Source: Burkholderiaceae bacterium
GTDB taxonomy: Bacteria; Pseudomonadota; Gammaproteobacteria; Burkholderiales; Burkholderiaceae_C
DNA length: 64,000 nt
NCBI GenBank assembly: GCA_018780645.1
Contig: JADMJJ010000011.1
Span: 248,001 to 312,000 of the forward strand
Direction of reading: 5' to 3'
Shown: positions 1 to 9,013 of the stretch, piece by piece
Layout of the letters: every line of letters starts with the position of its first letter
How positions within the stretch are numbered: the stretch's first letter is position 1
Made by a program: the position numbers and the translations under genes
Notes under the pieces: model-generated
What the model was told of the DNA's origin: nothing
Database searches by the model: none
The model's input: the letters and a program-made list of their open reading frames with translations, nothing else

Positions 1-641
1 AGGCCGGCCACGCTGATGGCCAGCACCACGAACTCGATCAGATTGAGCAGAAAGCTCAGGCCCCCGGGCAGCGCGCTGACGAAACCCTTCCCGGCCGACA
101 GCGCATAGCTGGTCAAGGCCAGGCTTGCGCCCAGCAGCAAGGGTCCCAGCGTCAACGCAGCCCAGTAGACCAGCACACGCTGGGCGATGGGCCGCGGGCG
201 CTGCACCCGCCAGATGGCATTCAGCGTGCGGTCTATCGTCAGCATCAGGGCCAGTGCGGTGAACACCAGCACCACCAGGCCCACCGAGCCGACGCGGTTG
301 GCCTTGCTGGCGAATTGGGTCAGCGCCCCCAGCACCGGCTTGGCGATATTGGGTGGTATCAGGCTTTGCAGAAAGTACTTCTCCAACGCGATCTGGAAGG
401 ACGAGAACATCGGGAAGGCGGTGAACAGGGCCAGCATTACCGTCAGCAGCGGCACCAGCGAGATGAGGGTGGTGAAGGTCAGGCTGCCGGCGGTAAGGCC
501 CAGGCGGTCGTCGCGGAAGCGGATGCGCAGCGTGCGCAGCGTGTCCCACCAGGGCCAGCGCTGCAGCGTGGCCCAGGTGGCGTTGGCCTGCTGCAGCCAT
601 GCGCGCGCCTTGTCTTGGGTCGATGGAGGAAGAGCGTTCAT
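1..641 (-). CDS. YihY/BrkB-family inner membrane protein (3' end cut by window)
   Basis: Reads leftward off the window edge, so only the first 213 codons are visible. The N-terminus is a cytoplasmic Trp-rich stretch (WPWWDTLRTL at about residue 31). It is followed by several long hydrophobic segments (for example LISLVPLLTVMLALF and VGLVVLVFTALALML), and a charged loop holding RTLNAIWRVQ. This is the pattern of YihY/BrkB (UPF0761) polytopic inner-membrane proteins, which usually have about six membrane spans. The molecular function of the family is unsettled; an old link to RNase BN has been withdrawn. The ATG is the complement of 639-641 and lies only 19 bp from the divergent DUF2069 start. 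There is no clear ribosome-binding site, so the start is tentative. Confidence 0.8.
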   Translation of the reverse strand, partial: MNALPPSTQDKARAWLQQANATWATLQRWPWWDTLRTLRIRFRDDRLGLTAGSLTFTTLISLVPLLTVMLALFTAFPMFSSFQIALEKYFLQSLIPPNIAKPVLGALTQFASKANRVGSVGLVVLVFTALALMLTIDRTLNAIWRVQRPRPIAQRVLVYWAALTLGPLLLGASLALTSYALSAGKGFVSALPGGLSFLLNLIEFVVLAISVAG

Positions 642-660
642 GCTGGCTATGATGCCAGCC

Positions 661-1077
661 ATGTCTGCCCCCATCTCTCCAAGCGCTGCCTCGCCGCTTT
701 CGCTCCCCTCCCCCAGCGCCCGCCAGAGCCGCCTGCTGGCCCTGATCAGCCTGCTCGCCTTGATCGCCCTGTGCCTGGCCTGGGAGCTGTGGTTGGCGCC
801 CACCGGTCGCGGCACCCTGGCGATCAAGGCACTGCCCTTGGCGCTTGGCGTGCTGGGCGTCTGGCGCTACCGGATGTACACCTTCCGCTGGTTGAGCCTG
901 CTGGTCTGGCTCTATGCCGCCGAGGGCTGCGTGCGTGCGTACGGCGATCGCGGCATCAGCGCCCAGCTGGCCGCCGCCGAAGTGGCACTGAGCGTGCTCT
1001 TGTTCGTTGCCTGCGCCTGGCATGTGCGCGGGCGCTTGAAGGCCGCCAAGCTGGCCGCCGCTGGAGTTTCATCATGA
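661..1077 (+). CDS. DUF2069 small integral membrane protein
   Basis: 138 aa with about four hydrophobic segments (LLALISLLALIALCLAWELWL, IKALPLALGVLGVW, WLSLLVWLYAAEGCVRAY, AAEVALSVLLFVACAW), typical of the short DUF2069 membrane proteins of proteobacteria. In this family a conserved RYRMYTFRW-like stretch joins spans 2 and 3, and RYRMYTFRW is seen here. Function is unknown. I chose the ATG at 661; in-frame ATGs at 640, 649 and 652 are possible, and none has a good ribosome-binding site. The stop overlaps the next gene's ATG (ATGA), suggesting translational coupling to the FAD oxidase. Confidence 0.75.
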   Translation: MSAPISPSAASPLSLPSPSARQSRLLALISLLALIALCLAWELWLAPTGRGTLAIKALPLALGVLGVWRYRMYTFRWLSLLVWLYAAEGCVRAYGDRGISAQLAAAEVALSVLLFVACAWHVRGRLKAAKLAAAGVSS

Positions 1078-2675
1078 GCGCCGTTTTGCTGCAAGCCTTG
1101 CGCGAGGCGCTGGGCGACAACCATGTGCTGAGCGAGGGGGACTTGTCTGCCTATGAGCTGGACTGGCGCAAGCGCTTCCAGGGCAAGGCGCTGGCCGTCG
1201 TGCGGCCGGGCTCGACCGAGCAGGTGGCCCTGGTGATGAGGCTGTGCGCCGAGCATCGCGTGGCCGTCGTGCCCCAGGGCGGCAACACCGGCCTGGTCGG
1301 CGGCTCGGTGCCCGACGCCAGCGGCAGCCAGATACTCCTGAGCCTGCAACGGATGAACAGGGTGCGCGAGCTGGACCGCGCCAATCTGACGATGACGGTC
1401 GACGCCGGCTGCGTGCTGCAGGCGCTGCAACAGGCGGCCGACGAGCAGGGTCTGCTGTTCCCCCTGAGCCTGGCCGCCGAGGGCAGCTGCACGATAGGCG
1501 GCAATCTGGCCACCAATGCCGGCGGCACCCAGGTGCTGCGCTATGGCAATACCCGCGAGCTGTGCCTGGGGCTGGAGGTGGTGACGGCCGTCGGCGAGGT
1601 CTGGCAGGGCCTGAGCGGCCTGCGCAAGGACAACACCGGCTACGACCTGCGCGATCTGTTCATCGGCAGCGAGGGCACGCTGGGCATCATCACCGGCGCA
1701 ACCCTGAAGCTCTATCCGCGGCCACAGGCCAGGATGACGGCGCTGGCCGCCTGCCCTTCGCTGGAATCGGCCCTTGCCCTCTTGGGCTTGGCCCAGCAGC
1801 GCGCCGGCTCAGGACTGACCGGCTTCGAGCTTATGGGCGACTTTGCCCTGTCTCTGGTGCGCAAGCACTTCCCGCAGCTGCCTCAGGCACTGCCACCCTG
1901 CCCCTGGACGGTGCTGCTGGAGATTTCGGACTCCGAGTCCGAGGCCCATGCCCAGGCGCTGTTCGAGGGCCTGCTGGAAGCGGCGCTGGAGAGCGGCGTG
2001 ATCGAGGACGCGGCCGTGGCCTCCAGCCTGGAGCAGTCCAAGGCGCTGTGGCATGTGCGCGAGTCGATTCCGCTGGCCCAGGTCGAGGAGGGCCTGAACA
2101 TCAAGCATGACATCGCCCTGCCGGTGTCGCGCATCCCCGAGTTCGTGGCCCAGACCGACGCGGCGCTGAACGCCGCGTTCCCCGGTGTGCGCCTGGTCAA
2201 CTTCGGCCACCTGGGTGACGGCAATCTGCACTACAACGTACAGGCTCCCGAGGGGGGCTCGGCGGCCGATTTCCTGCGCGAGCAGGAGCATGCGGTGAAC
2301 GCCATCGTTTTCGATGCGGTGATGGCCTTCCAGGGTTCGATCTCGGCCGAGCATGGCATAGGCCAGCTCAAGCGCGAGGAGCTGGCGCAGCGCAAATCGC
2401 CGGTGGCCCTGGGTTTGATGCGGGCGATCAAGCAGGCGCTGGACCCGCAAGGGTTGTTGAACCCCGGCCGGGTGCTCCAGCCCGCAAGATCTATTGAACT
2501 GGCCCCTTGCGGGCCACCGGCAGCGGCAGCTGCGCCACCTCGATGCCCTCGTCCAGCAGGGCGGCCGTGTCATCGGCCGTGGCGCTGCCGCGAATGCCGC
2601 GCAGCTCGGCCTCGCCGTAGTGGATGCGGCGGGCCTCTTCGGCGAACTGGTCGCCGACGTCCTCGGTGTTCTTGA
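1074..2675 (+). CDS. FAD-linked oxidase (GlcD / D-2-hydroxyglutarate dehydrogenase type) with antisense C-terminal extension
   Basis: 533 aa. An N-terminal PCMH-type FAD-binding domain carries VPQGGNTGLVGG at residues 66-77 and GGNLATNAGGT. The C-terminal FAD-oxidase domain has GHLGDGNLHYN near 378 and SAEHGIGQLKREEL near 424. These mark the GlcD/D-lactate/D-2-hydroxyglutarate dehydrogenase family, which oxidises a 2-hydroxy acid to the 2-oxo acid using FAD. The exact substrate cannot be told. Members normally end just after LLNPGRVL; here that point is about residue 469, and 64 Pro/Arg/Ala/Cys-rich residues follow. This tail is read from the antisense strand of the DUF1178 gene, with which it overlaps by 185 bp. 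A TGA in another frame at 2495-2497 would give the usual length, so a frameshift or a lost stop is possible. The start overlaps the DUF2069 stop. Confidence 0.85.
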   Translation: MSAVLLQALREALGDNHVLSEGDLSAYELDWRKRFQGKALAVVRPGSTEQVALVMRLCAEHRVAVVPQGGNTGLVGGSVPDASGSQILLSLQRMNRVRELDRANLTMTVDAGCVLQALQQAADEQGLLFPLSLAAEGSCTIGGNLATNAGGTQVLRYGNTRELCLGLEVVTAVGEVWQGLSGLRKDNTGYDLRDLFIGSEGTLGIITGATLKLYPRPQARMTALAACPSLESALALLGLAQQRAGSGLTGFELMGDFALSLVRKHFPQLPQALPPCPWTVLLEISDSESEAHAQALFEGLLEAALESGVIEDAAVASSLEQSKALWHVRESIPLAQVEEGLNIKHDIALPVSRIPEFVAQTDAALNAAFPGVRLVNFGHLGDGNLHYNVQAPEGGSAADFLREQEHAVNAIVFDAVMAFQGSISAEHGIGQLKREELAQRKSPVALGLMRAIKQALDPQGLLNPGRVLQPARSIELAPCGPPAAAAAPPRCPRPAGRPCHRPWRCRECRAARPRRSGCGGPLRRTGRRRPRCS

Positions 2676-2982
2676 TCACATGGGCGACGGCCTGCAGCCA
2701 CTGCGCCTGCATCTGTTCGTTCACCGCCGGTGCTGGAACTGGCACAGCAGCGGGCGGCGAGGATTTGGCGGCAGGGGCCTCGTCCTGCTCGGGTTGCCGT
2801 GCGCCGCCGCGCAGATGCGAGACATTCAGCCGTGGCGCGCTGGGCAGGCGGGTGATCTGCTCATTGCCGCAGATCGGGCAGCTCAAGAGCTTGCGCTGTT
2901 GCTGGGATTCATAGTCGTCACCCGAGCCGAACCAGCCTTCGAAGCCGTGGCCGTGGGTGCAAGACAGATTCAGTACCAGCAT
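2491..2982 (-). CDS. DUF1178 zinc-ribbon-like protein
   Basis: 163 aa. It begins MLVLNLSC and has Cys8, then a CPIC pair at 35-38, followed by a low-complexity Ala/Pro linker and a C-terminal domain (VAHVIKNTEDVGDQFAEEARRIHYGE). This is the layout of DUF1178 proteins, whose N-terminal cysteines probably bind a metal. Function is unknown. It is the last gene of the leftward series that starts with nuoA, 31 bp after the Nudix gene, so it may be cotranscribed with complex I. Its 3' end overlaps the tail of the convergent FAD-oxidase ORF by 185 bp. Confidence 0.85.
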   Translation of the reverse strand: MLVLNLSCTHGHGFEGWFGSGDDYESQQQRKLLSCPICGNEQITRLPSAPRLNVSHLRGGARQPEQDEAPAAKSSPPAAVPVPAPAVNEQMQAQWLQAVAHVIKNTEDVGDQFAEEARRIHYGEAELRGIRGSATADDTAALLDEGIEVAQLPLPVARKGPVQ

Positions 2983-3013
2983 GAACGGATCATAGAGCGA
3001 ATGGCCGCGCTGC

Positions 3014-3601
3014 TCAGGCGACGGTTTGCCAGCGCAGGGGCCAGGCGCCCGCCTGCCAGCGCTGCAGCCATTGCAGGCCGATCAAGGTCTTGGCATCGGT
3101 CATCGCGCCGCTGCAGGCCAGGGCGTCGAGCTCGGCCACGCTGCAACGGGTGAGCTCAAGAAATTCGCCCTCGTCGAGACGTTGCTCGCCCGCCAGTAGG
3201 CCACGGGCAAAGCAGATGTGTATGCCCTCGTCCGAATAGGCAATGGCGTTGTGCAGCACGCCGGCATAGGCCCATTCGGTGGCGCGGTGGCCGGTCTCCT
3301 CCAGCAGTTCGCGCTGGGCACAGGCCAGCGGCGCCTCGCCGGCGTCGAGCTTGCCGGCCGGAAACTCCAGCATCACGCGCTGCATCGGATACCGGTACTG
3401 GCGCTCCATCAGCAGGCGCCCGTCGTCCAGCAGCGGTATCACCATCACCGCACCGGGGTGCTTGATGTACTCACGACCGGCCTGCTTGCCGTCGGGCAGT
3501 TGCACGATGTCGCGCCATACATCGAGAAAGTGGCCGCGGTAGACCTGTTCGGTCGAAACGCAGGTTTCGATCAGATGGGAGTCTTTGTCTTCAGCGCTCA
3601 T
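3014..3601 (-). CDS. nudF: Nudix hydrolase, ADP-ribose pyrophosphatase type
   Basis: 195 aa from the ATG at 3601. The Nudix box runs from Gly83 to Gly104 (GKLDAGEA...RELLEETG) and matches GX5EX7REUXEEXGU in full, so the metal-binding glutamates are present. Flanking features (EYIKHPGAVMVIPLL before the box, YSDEGIHICFARGL after it) are those of ADP-ribose pyrophosphatases, which cleave ADP-ribose to AMP and ribose-5-phosphate. The substrate is inferred from family resemblance. The start overlaps the end of the DUF2818 gene by 11 bp; a longer reading from 3631 adds ten residues without family support. It lies in the gene string behind nuoN. Confidence 0.85.
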   Translation of the reverse strand: MSAEDKDSHLIETCVSTEQVYRGHFLDVWRDIVQLPDGKQAGREYIKHPGAVMVIPLLDDGRLLMERQYRYPMQRVMLEFPAGKLDAGEAPLACAQRELLEETGHRATEWAYAGVLHNAIAYSDEGIHICFARGLLAGEQRLDEGEFLELTRCSVAELDALACSGAMTDAKTLIGLQWLQRWQAGAWPLRWQTVA

Positions 3602-3899
3602 GCCAGCCCTTGCGCAGATAGCACCAGACAAAGCCGGGGAAACCCAGGGTCAAGTAGAGGCAGAAGAAGGCCGCGTAGAACTCCCAGCCCTGGGGCTGGC
3701 GCTGGCCCTGGCGTGCCTCCAGCAGGAAGCCCAGGCCGAGGGTCAGGCCGGCCAGCAGCAGCAGCTCCAGCAAGCGCCAGCCAAAGGGCTTGGGATAGCG
3801 TTTCGGCCCGACCAGCAGCACGCGTGGGCTGAAATACGGCAGATTGGCGGCCAGTGCTGCAACAAGCAGCACCAGCCAGACGGCAGCGCTCTGGCCCAT
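3591..3899 (-). CDS. DUF2818 membrane protein
   Basis: 102 aa with three hydrophobic segments (SAAVWLVLLVAALAANLPYF, LLELLLLAGLTLGLGFLL, FYAAFFCLYLTLGFPGFVW). The sequence matches DUF2818, a short membrane-protein family that I know from betaproteobacteria directly behind nuoN. Here it starts 15 bp after the nuoN stop. Cotranscription with complex I suggests an accessory or assembly role, but that is inference only. Its 3' end overlaps the Nudix gene. Confidence 0.8.
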   Translation of the reverse strand: MGQSAAVWLVLLVAALAANLPYFSPRVLLVGPKRYPKPFGWRLLELLLLAGLTLGLGFLLEARQGQRQPQGWEFYAAFFCLYLTLGFPGFVWCYLRKGWHER

Positions 3900-3914
3900 G
3901 TCAGTGAGTCGGCT

Positions 3915-5396
3915 TTAGGTGGCCAGTGCCTTGACGATGGCCTCGGCGCACAGCGCCATCAGGCCGCCGGGCAGCAGTCCGAAGCCCAGCACAGCCGCGC
4001 CATTCAGCGCCATCACCGCACGAACATCACCGGCGGGCTTCAGCGGGGCCAGGTCGGTGGCTTCCTCGAAGAACATCACCTTGACGATGCGCAGATAGTA
4101 GAAGGCGCCGACAAGCGACAGCACCACGGCCAGCACGGCAATGCCGATGTAGAAGCTTAAGCCCGTGGTGACCAGGGCCTGCAGCACCGACAGCTTGGCG
4201 TAGAAGCCAGCCGTGGGCGGCACGCCGGCCAGCGAGAACATGAAGATCGTCATCACGCCGGCCAGCCAGGGGCTGCGGCGGGCCAGACCGGCCAGATCGC
4301 TGATGTTCTCGGCCTCATGGCCCTGGCGCGACAGGATCATGATCATGCCGAAGGTGCCCAGGGTCGTCAGCACATAGGTGACGACGTAGAACATGGACGA
4401 GCTGTAGGCATTGGCGGCAGACAGGGTCGTGCCATTGACCACGCCGGAGGCCAGGCCCAGCAGCATGAAGCCCATCTGCGCGATCGTCGAATAGGCCAGC
4501 ATGCGCTTCAGGTTGGTCTGCGCGATGGCCGCCAGATTGCCCACCAGCATCGACATCACCGACAGCACCAGCAGCATCTGCTGCCAATCGACCGCCAGCC
4601 CCATCATGCCGTCCACCAGCAAACGCAGGGTGATGGCAAAGGCTGCCAGCTTCGGTGCGCCGCCCAGCAGCAGGGTCACGGCCGTAGGAGCCCCCTGATA
4701 GACGTCGGGCACCCACATATGGAAGGGCACGACACCCAGCTTGAAGGCCAGACCCGAGACGATGAAGACCACACCGAACACCAGCACCGCCTTGTTCGGC
4801 TGGCCGGAGCTGATGACCTCAAAGATCTTCGGAATCGACAGCGAACCGGTGGCGCCGTACATCATCGACATGCCATAGAGCAGGAAGCCGCTGGCCAGTG
4901 CGCCTAGCACGAAATACTTCATCGCCGCTTCGGTGGACACCGCATGGTCGCGGCGCAGGGCCACCAGCGCGTACAGCGACAGGCTCATCAGCTCCAGGCC
5001 CAGGTAGATGACCAGCATATTGTTGGCCGACACCATCACGCTGATGCCCAAGAGCGTGAACAGGCTCAGCGAGAACAGCTCGCCCTTGAGCATGTCGCGG
5101 CTCTGCACATAGGGACGCGCATAGACCAGGGTGATGATCATCGCGATGGCCGCGAAGAAGCCCAGCAGATGGCCCATCGGGTCGGTGACGACCATGCCCT
5201 GCACGCCGTACATCGTCTCGCCACGGTTGAAGTAGCTCAGGTGCAGGGCGGCCACGGCGGCCAGCGACACCTGCGTCAGCCAGTAAGTCGGCGTGCGGCG
5301 CTCGTCCTTGACGAACAGATCGACCAGGGCCACGACGCAGGCCATGATCAGCAGCAGGATTTCGGGATAGACCGGGAGCCAGTTCATGTTGTTCAT
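3915..5396 (-). CDS. nuoN: NADH-quinone oxidoreductase subunit N
   Basis: 493 aa, an antiporter-like membrane subunit of complex I that helps pump protons across the inner membrane. It has around 14 hydrophobic spans. The Mrp/NDH antiporter signature appears as [24 protein letters not shown] with the conserved Lys in the KLGVVPFH helix, followed by [14 protein letters not shown] with a second conserved Lys, and later [17 protein letters not shown]. Length is normal for the family. It follows nuoM by 12 bp and is the last complex I subunit gene in the operon. Confidence 0.97.
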   Translation of the reverse strand: MNNMNWLPVYPEILLLIMACVVALVDLFVKDERRTPTYWLTQVSLAAVAALHLSYFNRGETMYGVQGMVVTDPMGHLLGFFAAIAMIITLVYARPYVQSRDMLKGELFSLSLFTLLGISVMVSANNMLVIYLGLELMSLSLYALVALRRDHAVSTEAAMKYFVLGALASGFLLYGMSMMYGATGSLSIPKIFEVISSGQPNKAVLVFGVVFIVSGLAFKLGVVPFHMWVPDVYQGAPTAVTLLLGGAPKLAAFAITLRLLVDGMMGLAVDWQQMLLVLSVMSMLVGNLAAIAQTNLKRMLAYSTIAQMGFMLLGLASGVVNGTTLSAANAYSSSMFYVVTYVLTTLGTFGMIMILSRQGHEAENISDLAGLARRSPWLAGVMTIFMFSLAGVPPTAGFYAKLSVLQALVTTGLSFYIGIAVLAVVLSLVGAFYYLRIVKVMFFEEATDLAPLKPAGDVRAVMALNGAAVLGFGLLPGGLMALCAEAIVKALAT

Positions 5397-5408
5397 TTCA
5401 GGTCTTGA

Positions 5409-6926
5409 TCAGTTGGGGATAGGGCTTGCCGTGACCGGCAAGGACTGTCCCGCAATCAGTTTTGGTTGCGCCACATGCTTCAGCAGCGCATCGACCGAGG
5501 TATGCATCACGTCGGTAAAGGGCTTCGGATAGACACCCATCCAGATCACCGCCACGGCCAGCACGGCCATCATCAGGAACTCGCGGGCATTCAGGTCTTG
5601 CAGCTCACGCACATGGTCGTTGCCGATGGCACCGAAGAACACGCGCTTGTACATCCATAGCGAATAGGCCGCACCGAAGATCAGGGCCGTGGCTGCCACC
5701 GCACCGATCCAGAAGTTGAACTGCACGCTGCCCAGAATCACCATCCACTCGCCGACGAAGCCGCCGGTGGCAGGCAGGCCGCAATTGGCCATCGTGAACA
5801 GCATCGCGAAGGCCGCGAACTTGGGCATGGTGTTGACCACGCCGCCATAGGCCGCGATCTCGCGCGAGTGGACGCGGTCATAGAGCACGCCGATGGACAG
5901 GAACATCGCGCCGGAGACGAAGCCGTGCGAGATCATCTGCACCAGGCCGCCGGACACACCCAGCTCGTTGAAGATGAAGAAGCCCAAGGTGACGAAACCC
6001 ATGTGGGCGATCGACGAATAGGCGACCAGCTTCTTCATGTCCTTCTGCACCAGGGCGACCAGGCCGATATAGACCACGGCGATCAGGCTGATGGCGATGA
6101 TGAACCAGGCATGCTCGCGGCTGGCATCGGGGGCGATGGGCATCGAGAAGCGCAGGAAGCCGTAGGCGCCCAGTTTCAGCATGATGGCGGCCAGCACCAC
6201 CGAGCCGCCGGTGGGCGCCTCGACGTGGGCATCGGGCAGCCAGGTGTGCACCGGCCACATCGGCACTTTGACGGCGAAGGCGGCGAAGAAGGCGAAGAAC
6301 AGCAGCGTCTGCGCCGGCATGGGCAGCGGCAGCTTGTGCCAGTCCAGGATCTCGAAGCTGCCACCCGACTGGAAATACAGGTAGATCAGGGCGATCAGCA
6401 TCAACAGCGAACCGGCCAGCGTGTAGAGGAAGAACTTGAAGGCCGCATAGACGCGGTTCGGCCCGCCCCAGACGCCGATGATGATGTACATCGGGATCAA
6501 GGTGGCCTCGAAGAACACATAGAACAGCAGGCCGTCCAGCGCCGAGAACACGCCGACCATCAGGCCGGACAGGATCAGGAAGGCGCCCATGTACTGGTTG
6601 ACGCGCTCGGTGATCACCTCCCAGGCGGCAATCACCACGATGATGGTGATGAAGGCCGTCAGCGGCACGAACCACAGCGAGATGCCGTCCACGCCGAGGT
6701 GGTAGTGCACATTGAAGCGGGCAATCCAGGCCAGCTTCTCGCTGAACTGCATGGCCGCCGTGGCATTGTCAAAACCGCTGATCAGCGGCAGGGTGACCAG
6801 GAAGCTGGCCAGCGCCGCGATCAGCGCGACCCAGCGCACGGACTTGGCCTGATCATCGCGGCCCAGGGCCAGCAAGAGCAAACCGGACGCGATAGGCAAC
6901 CAGATGGCAAGACTCAACAAACCCAT
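5409..6926 (-). CDS. nuoM: NADH-quinone oxidoreductase subunit M
   Basis: 505 aa, the middle antiporter-like subunit of complex I. Seen are FVFFEATLIPMYIIIG (with the conserved membrane Glu), FAVKVPMWPVHTWLPDAHVEAPT, and KKLVAYSSIAHMGFV. These hold the membrane Glu and Lys residues of the proton channel. The C-terminus ends in a short Pro/Ser tail. Start ATG at 6926, 30 bp after nuoL. Confidence 0.97.
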   Translation of the reverse strand: MGLLSLAIWLPIASGLLLLALGRDDQAKSVRWVALIAALASFLVTLPLISGFDNATAAMQFSEKLAWIARFNVHYHLGVDGISLWFVPLTAFITIIVVIAAWEVITERVNQYMGAFLILSGLMVGVFSALDGLLFYVFFEATLIPMYIIIGVWGGPNRVYAAFKFFLYTLAGSLLMLIALIYLYFQSGGSFEILDWHKLPLPMPAQTLLFFAFFAAFAVKVPMWPVHTWLPDAHVEAPTGGSVVLAAIMLKLGAYGFLRFSMPIAPDASREHAWFIIAISLIAVVYIGLVALVQKDMKKLVAYSSIAHMGFVTLGFFIFNELGVSGGLVQMISHGFVSGAMFLSIGVLYDRVHSREIAAYGGVVNTMPKFAAFAMLFTMANCGLPATGGFVGEWMVILGSVQFNFWIGAVAATALIFGAAYSLWMYKRVFFGAIGNDHVRELQDLNAREFLMMAVLAVAVIWMGVYPKPFTDVMHTSVDALLKHVAQPKLIAGQSLPVTASPIPN

Positions 6927-6956
6927 TCTTATTCTCCGCCCGAGTAGTGGCTCAAC

Positions 6957-8996
6957 TCAAAGACCCAGGAAGGTCTTGAGGTTGAGGTAGGGCCACAGTT
7001 GCCAGGTCATCAAACCGATGACGCCAAGAATCATGACCAGCGCGTACCAGTACAGATAGCCGCTCTGGAACAGTCGCACCAGGCCGGCCACACTGCCGAT
7101 GCCGCGTGCCGAGCCATTGATGATCAAACCGTCGATCAAGCCCTGGTCGCCGCCCTTCCACAGGCCGGTGCCCAGCAGGCGGGTGCCCGCGGCGAGCACG
7201 TTCTCGTTGAACCAGTCCAGGTAGTACTTGTTGTCAAGCAGCTTGTAGATCGGGCCTGAGGCGTTCTTGATCGCGGCCGGAATGGCCGGCTTGACCATGT
7301 AGAACAGATAGGCCGTGACCACGCCACCCAGGGCCAGCCAGAACGGCAAGGTCATCAGGCCGTGCGTGGCCATGGCCACCGCACCGTGGAAGCCTTCGGA
7401 CAGCTCCTTCATGGCCGGATGCAGGGCGGTGTTGACGATGATGGCGTCCGTGAAGAAGTCGCCGAACAGCATCGGCTGGATCGTCAGATAGCCGATCACC
7501 ACCGAGGGAATCGCCAGCAGCACCAGCGGCGCCGTCACCACCCAGGGCGACTCATGGGGGTCACGGTGCTCGCCATGGTCGTCATGATGGTCGTGCTCGC
7601 CCGGGAAGGGCTTGTGGTGGAAGCGTTCCTTGCCATGAAAGACGAGGAAGTACATGCGGAAGGAATAGAAGGCGGTGACGAATACGCCGATCACGACCGC
7701 CCAGTAGGCCCAATGGGCCGCCGGCAGATGGCTGGCGTGCACGGCCTCGATGATGGAGTCCTTCGAATAGAAACCCGAGAACAGCGGCGTGCCGATCAGG
7801 GCCAGCGAGCCCAGCAGCGAGGTAATCCAGGTGATGGGCATGTACTTGCGCAGGCCGCCCATATTGCGGATGTCCTGGTCATGGTGCATGCCGATGATGA
7901 CCGAGCCGGCGCCGAGGAACAGCAGGGCCTTGAAGAAGGCGTGCGTCATCAGGTGAAACACGGCCACCGAGTAGGCCGAGGCGCCCAGCGCCACCGTCAT
8001 ATAGCCCAGCTGCGACAGCGTCGAGTAGGCGACGACGCGCTTGATGTCGTTCTGGATGATGCCCAGAAAGCCCATGAACAGCGCCGTGATCGCACCGATC
8101 ACCATGACGAAGTTCAAGGCGGTGTCCGACAGCTCGAACAGCGGGCTCATACGGGCGACCATGAAGATGCCGGCCGTCACCATTGTGGCGGCGTGGATCA
8201 GCGCCGAGATCGGTGTCGGGCCTTCCATCGAATCGGGCAGCCAGACGTGCAGCGGGAACTGGGCACTCTTGCCCATCGCGCCGATGAACAGGCAGATGCA
8301 GGTCACCGTGATCAGCATCCACTCGCTGCCCCACAGCGGCATACTGAAGCTCAGCTTGGCCAGCTCGGGCGCCTTGGCAAAGGCCTCGGCATAGCTCAGG
8401 GTGCCGGCATAGGCGACGATCAGGCCAATGCCCAGGATGAAGCCGAAGTCACCGACGCGGTTGACCAGAAAGGCCTTCATGTTCGCGAAGATGGCCGTCG
8501 GCTTGGTGTACCAGAAGCCGATCAGGAGGTACGACACCAGGCCCACCGCCTCCCAGCCGAAGAACAGCTGCAGGAAGTTGTTGCTCATCACCAGCATCAG
8601 CATGCTGAAGGTGAATAGCGAGATGTAGCTGAAGAAGCGCTGGTAGCCGGGGTCCTCTTCCATATAGCCGACGGTGTAGATGTGCACCATCAGCGACACA
8701 AAGGTCACCACGCACATCATCATGGCCGTCAGGCCATCGACCAGGAAGCCGATCTCCATCTTCAGACTGCCAACGCTCATCCATTCATAGATGGTGGCAT
8801 TGAAGCGGGCGCCGTCCTGGACCACGCTCCACAAGGTCATTGCCGACAGGATGAAGGCGATCAGCACCCCCAGGATGGTGACGGTGTGCGCGCCGCGGCG
8901 GCCCACCTGCTTGCCGAACAGACCGGCGACGACGGCGCCAACCAGCGGAGCCATCGGCACCGCGAGCAGCATGTTCTGTGAAAGTTGTGCAGACAT
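6957..8996 (-). CDS. nuoL: NADH-quinone oxidoreductase subunit L
   Basis: 679 aa, the distal antiporter-like subunit of complex I with the long C-terminal lateral helix. Seen are FFGWEAVGLVSYLLIGFW, AMGKSAQFPLHVWLPDSMEGPTP and IKRVVAYSTLSQLGYM. Around residues 465-482, a loop is dense in His, Asp and Glu (GEHDHHDDHGEHRDPHE), lying between hydrophobic spans before the C-terminal helix region. It could bind metal, but no function is established from the sequence. Length is slightly above the E. coli protein, mostly because of this loop. Confidence 0.97.
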   Translation of the reverse strand: MSAQLSQNMLLAVPMAPLVGAVVAGLFGKQVGRRGAHTVTILGVLIAFILSAMTLWSVVQDGARFNATIYEWMSVGSLKMEIGFLVDGLTAMMMCVVTFVSLMVHIYTVGYMEEDPGYQRFFSYISLFTFSMLMLVMSNNFLQLFFGWEAVGLVSYLLIGFWYTKPTAIFANMKAFLVNRVGDFGFILGIGLIVAYAGTLSYAEAFAKAPELAKLSFSMPLWGSEWMLITVTCICLFIGAMGKSAQFPLHVWLPDSMEGPTPISALIHAATMVTAGIFMVARMSPLFELSDTALNFVMVIGAITALFMGFLGIIQNDIKRVVAYSTLSQLGYMTVALGASAYSVAVFHLMTHAFFKALLFLGAGSVIIGMHHDQDIRNMGGLRKYMPITWITSLLGSLALIGTPLFSGFYSKDSIIEAVHASHLPAAHWAYWAVVIGVFVTAFYSFRMYFLVFHGKERFHHKPFPGEHDHHDDHGEHRDPHESPWVVTAPLVLLAIPSVVIGYLTIQPMLFGDFFTDAIIVNTALHPAMKELSEGFHGAVAMATHGLMTLPFWLALGGVVTAYLFYMVKPAIPAAIKNASGPIYKLLDNKYYLDWFNENVLAAGTRLLGTGLWKGGDQGLIDGLIINGSARGIGSVAGLVRLFQSGYLYWYALVMILGVIGLMTWQLWPYLNLKTFLGL

Positions 8997-9013
8997 GTTC
9001 TTGTGCGCCTCGC

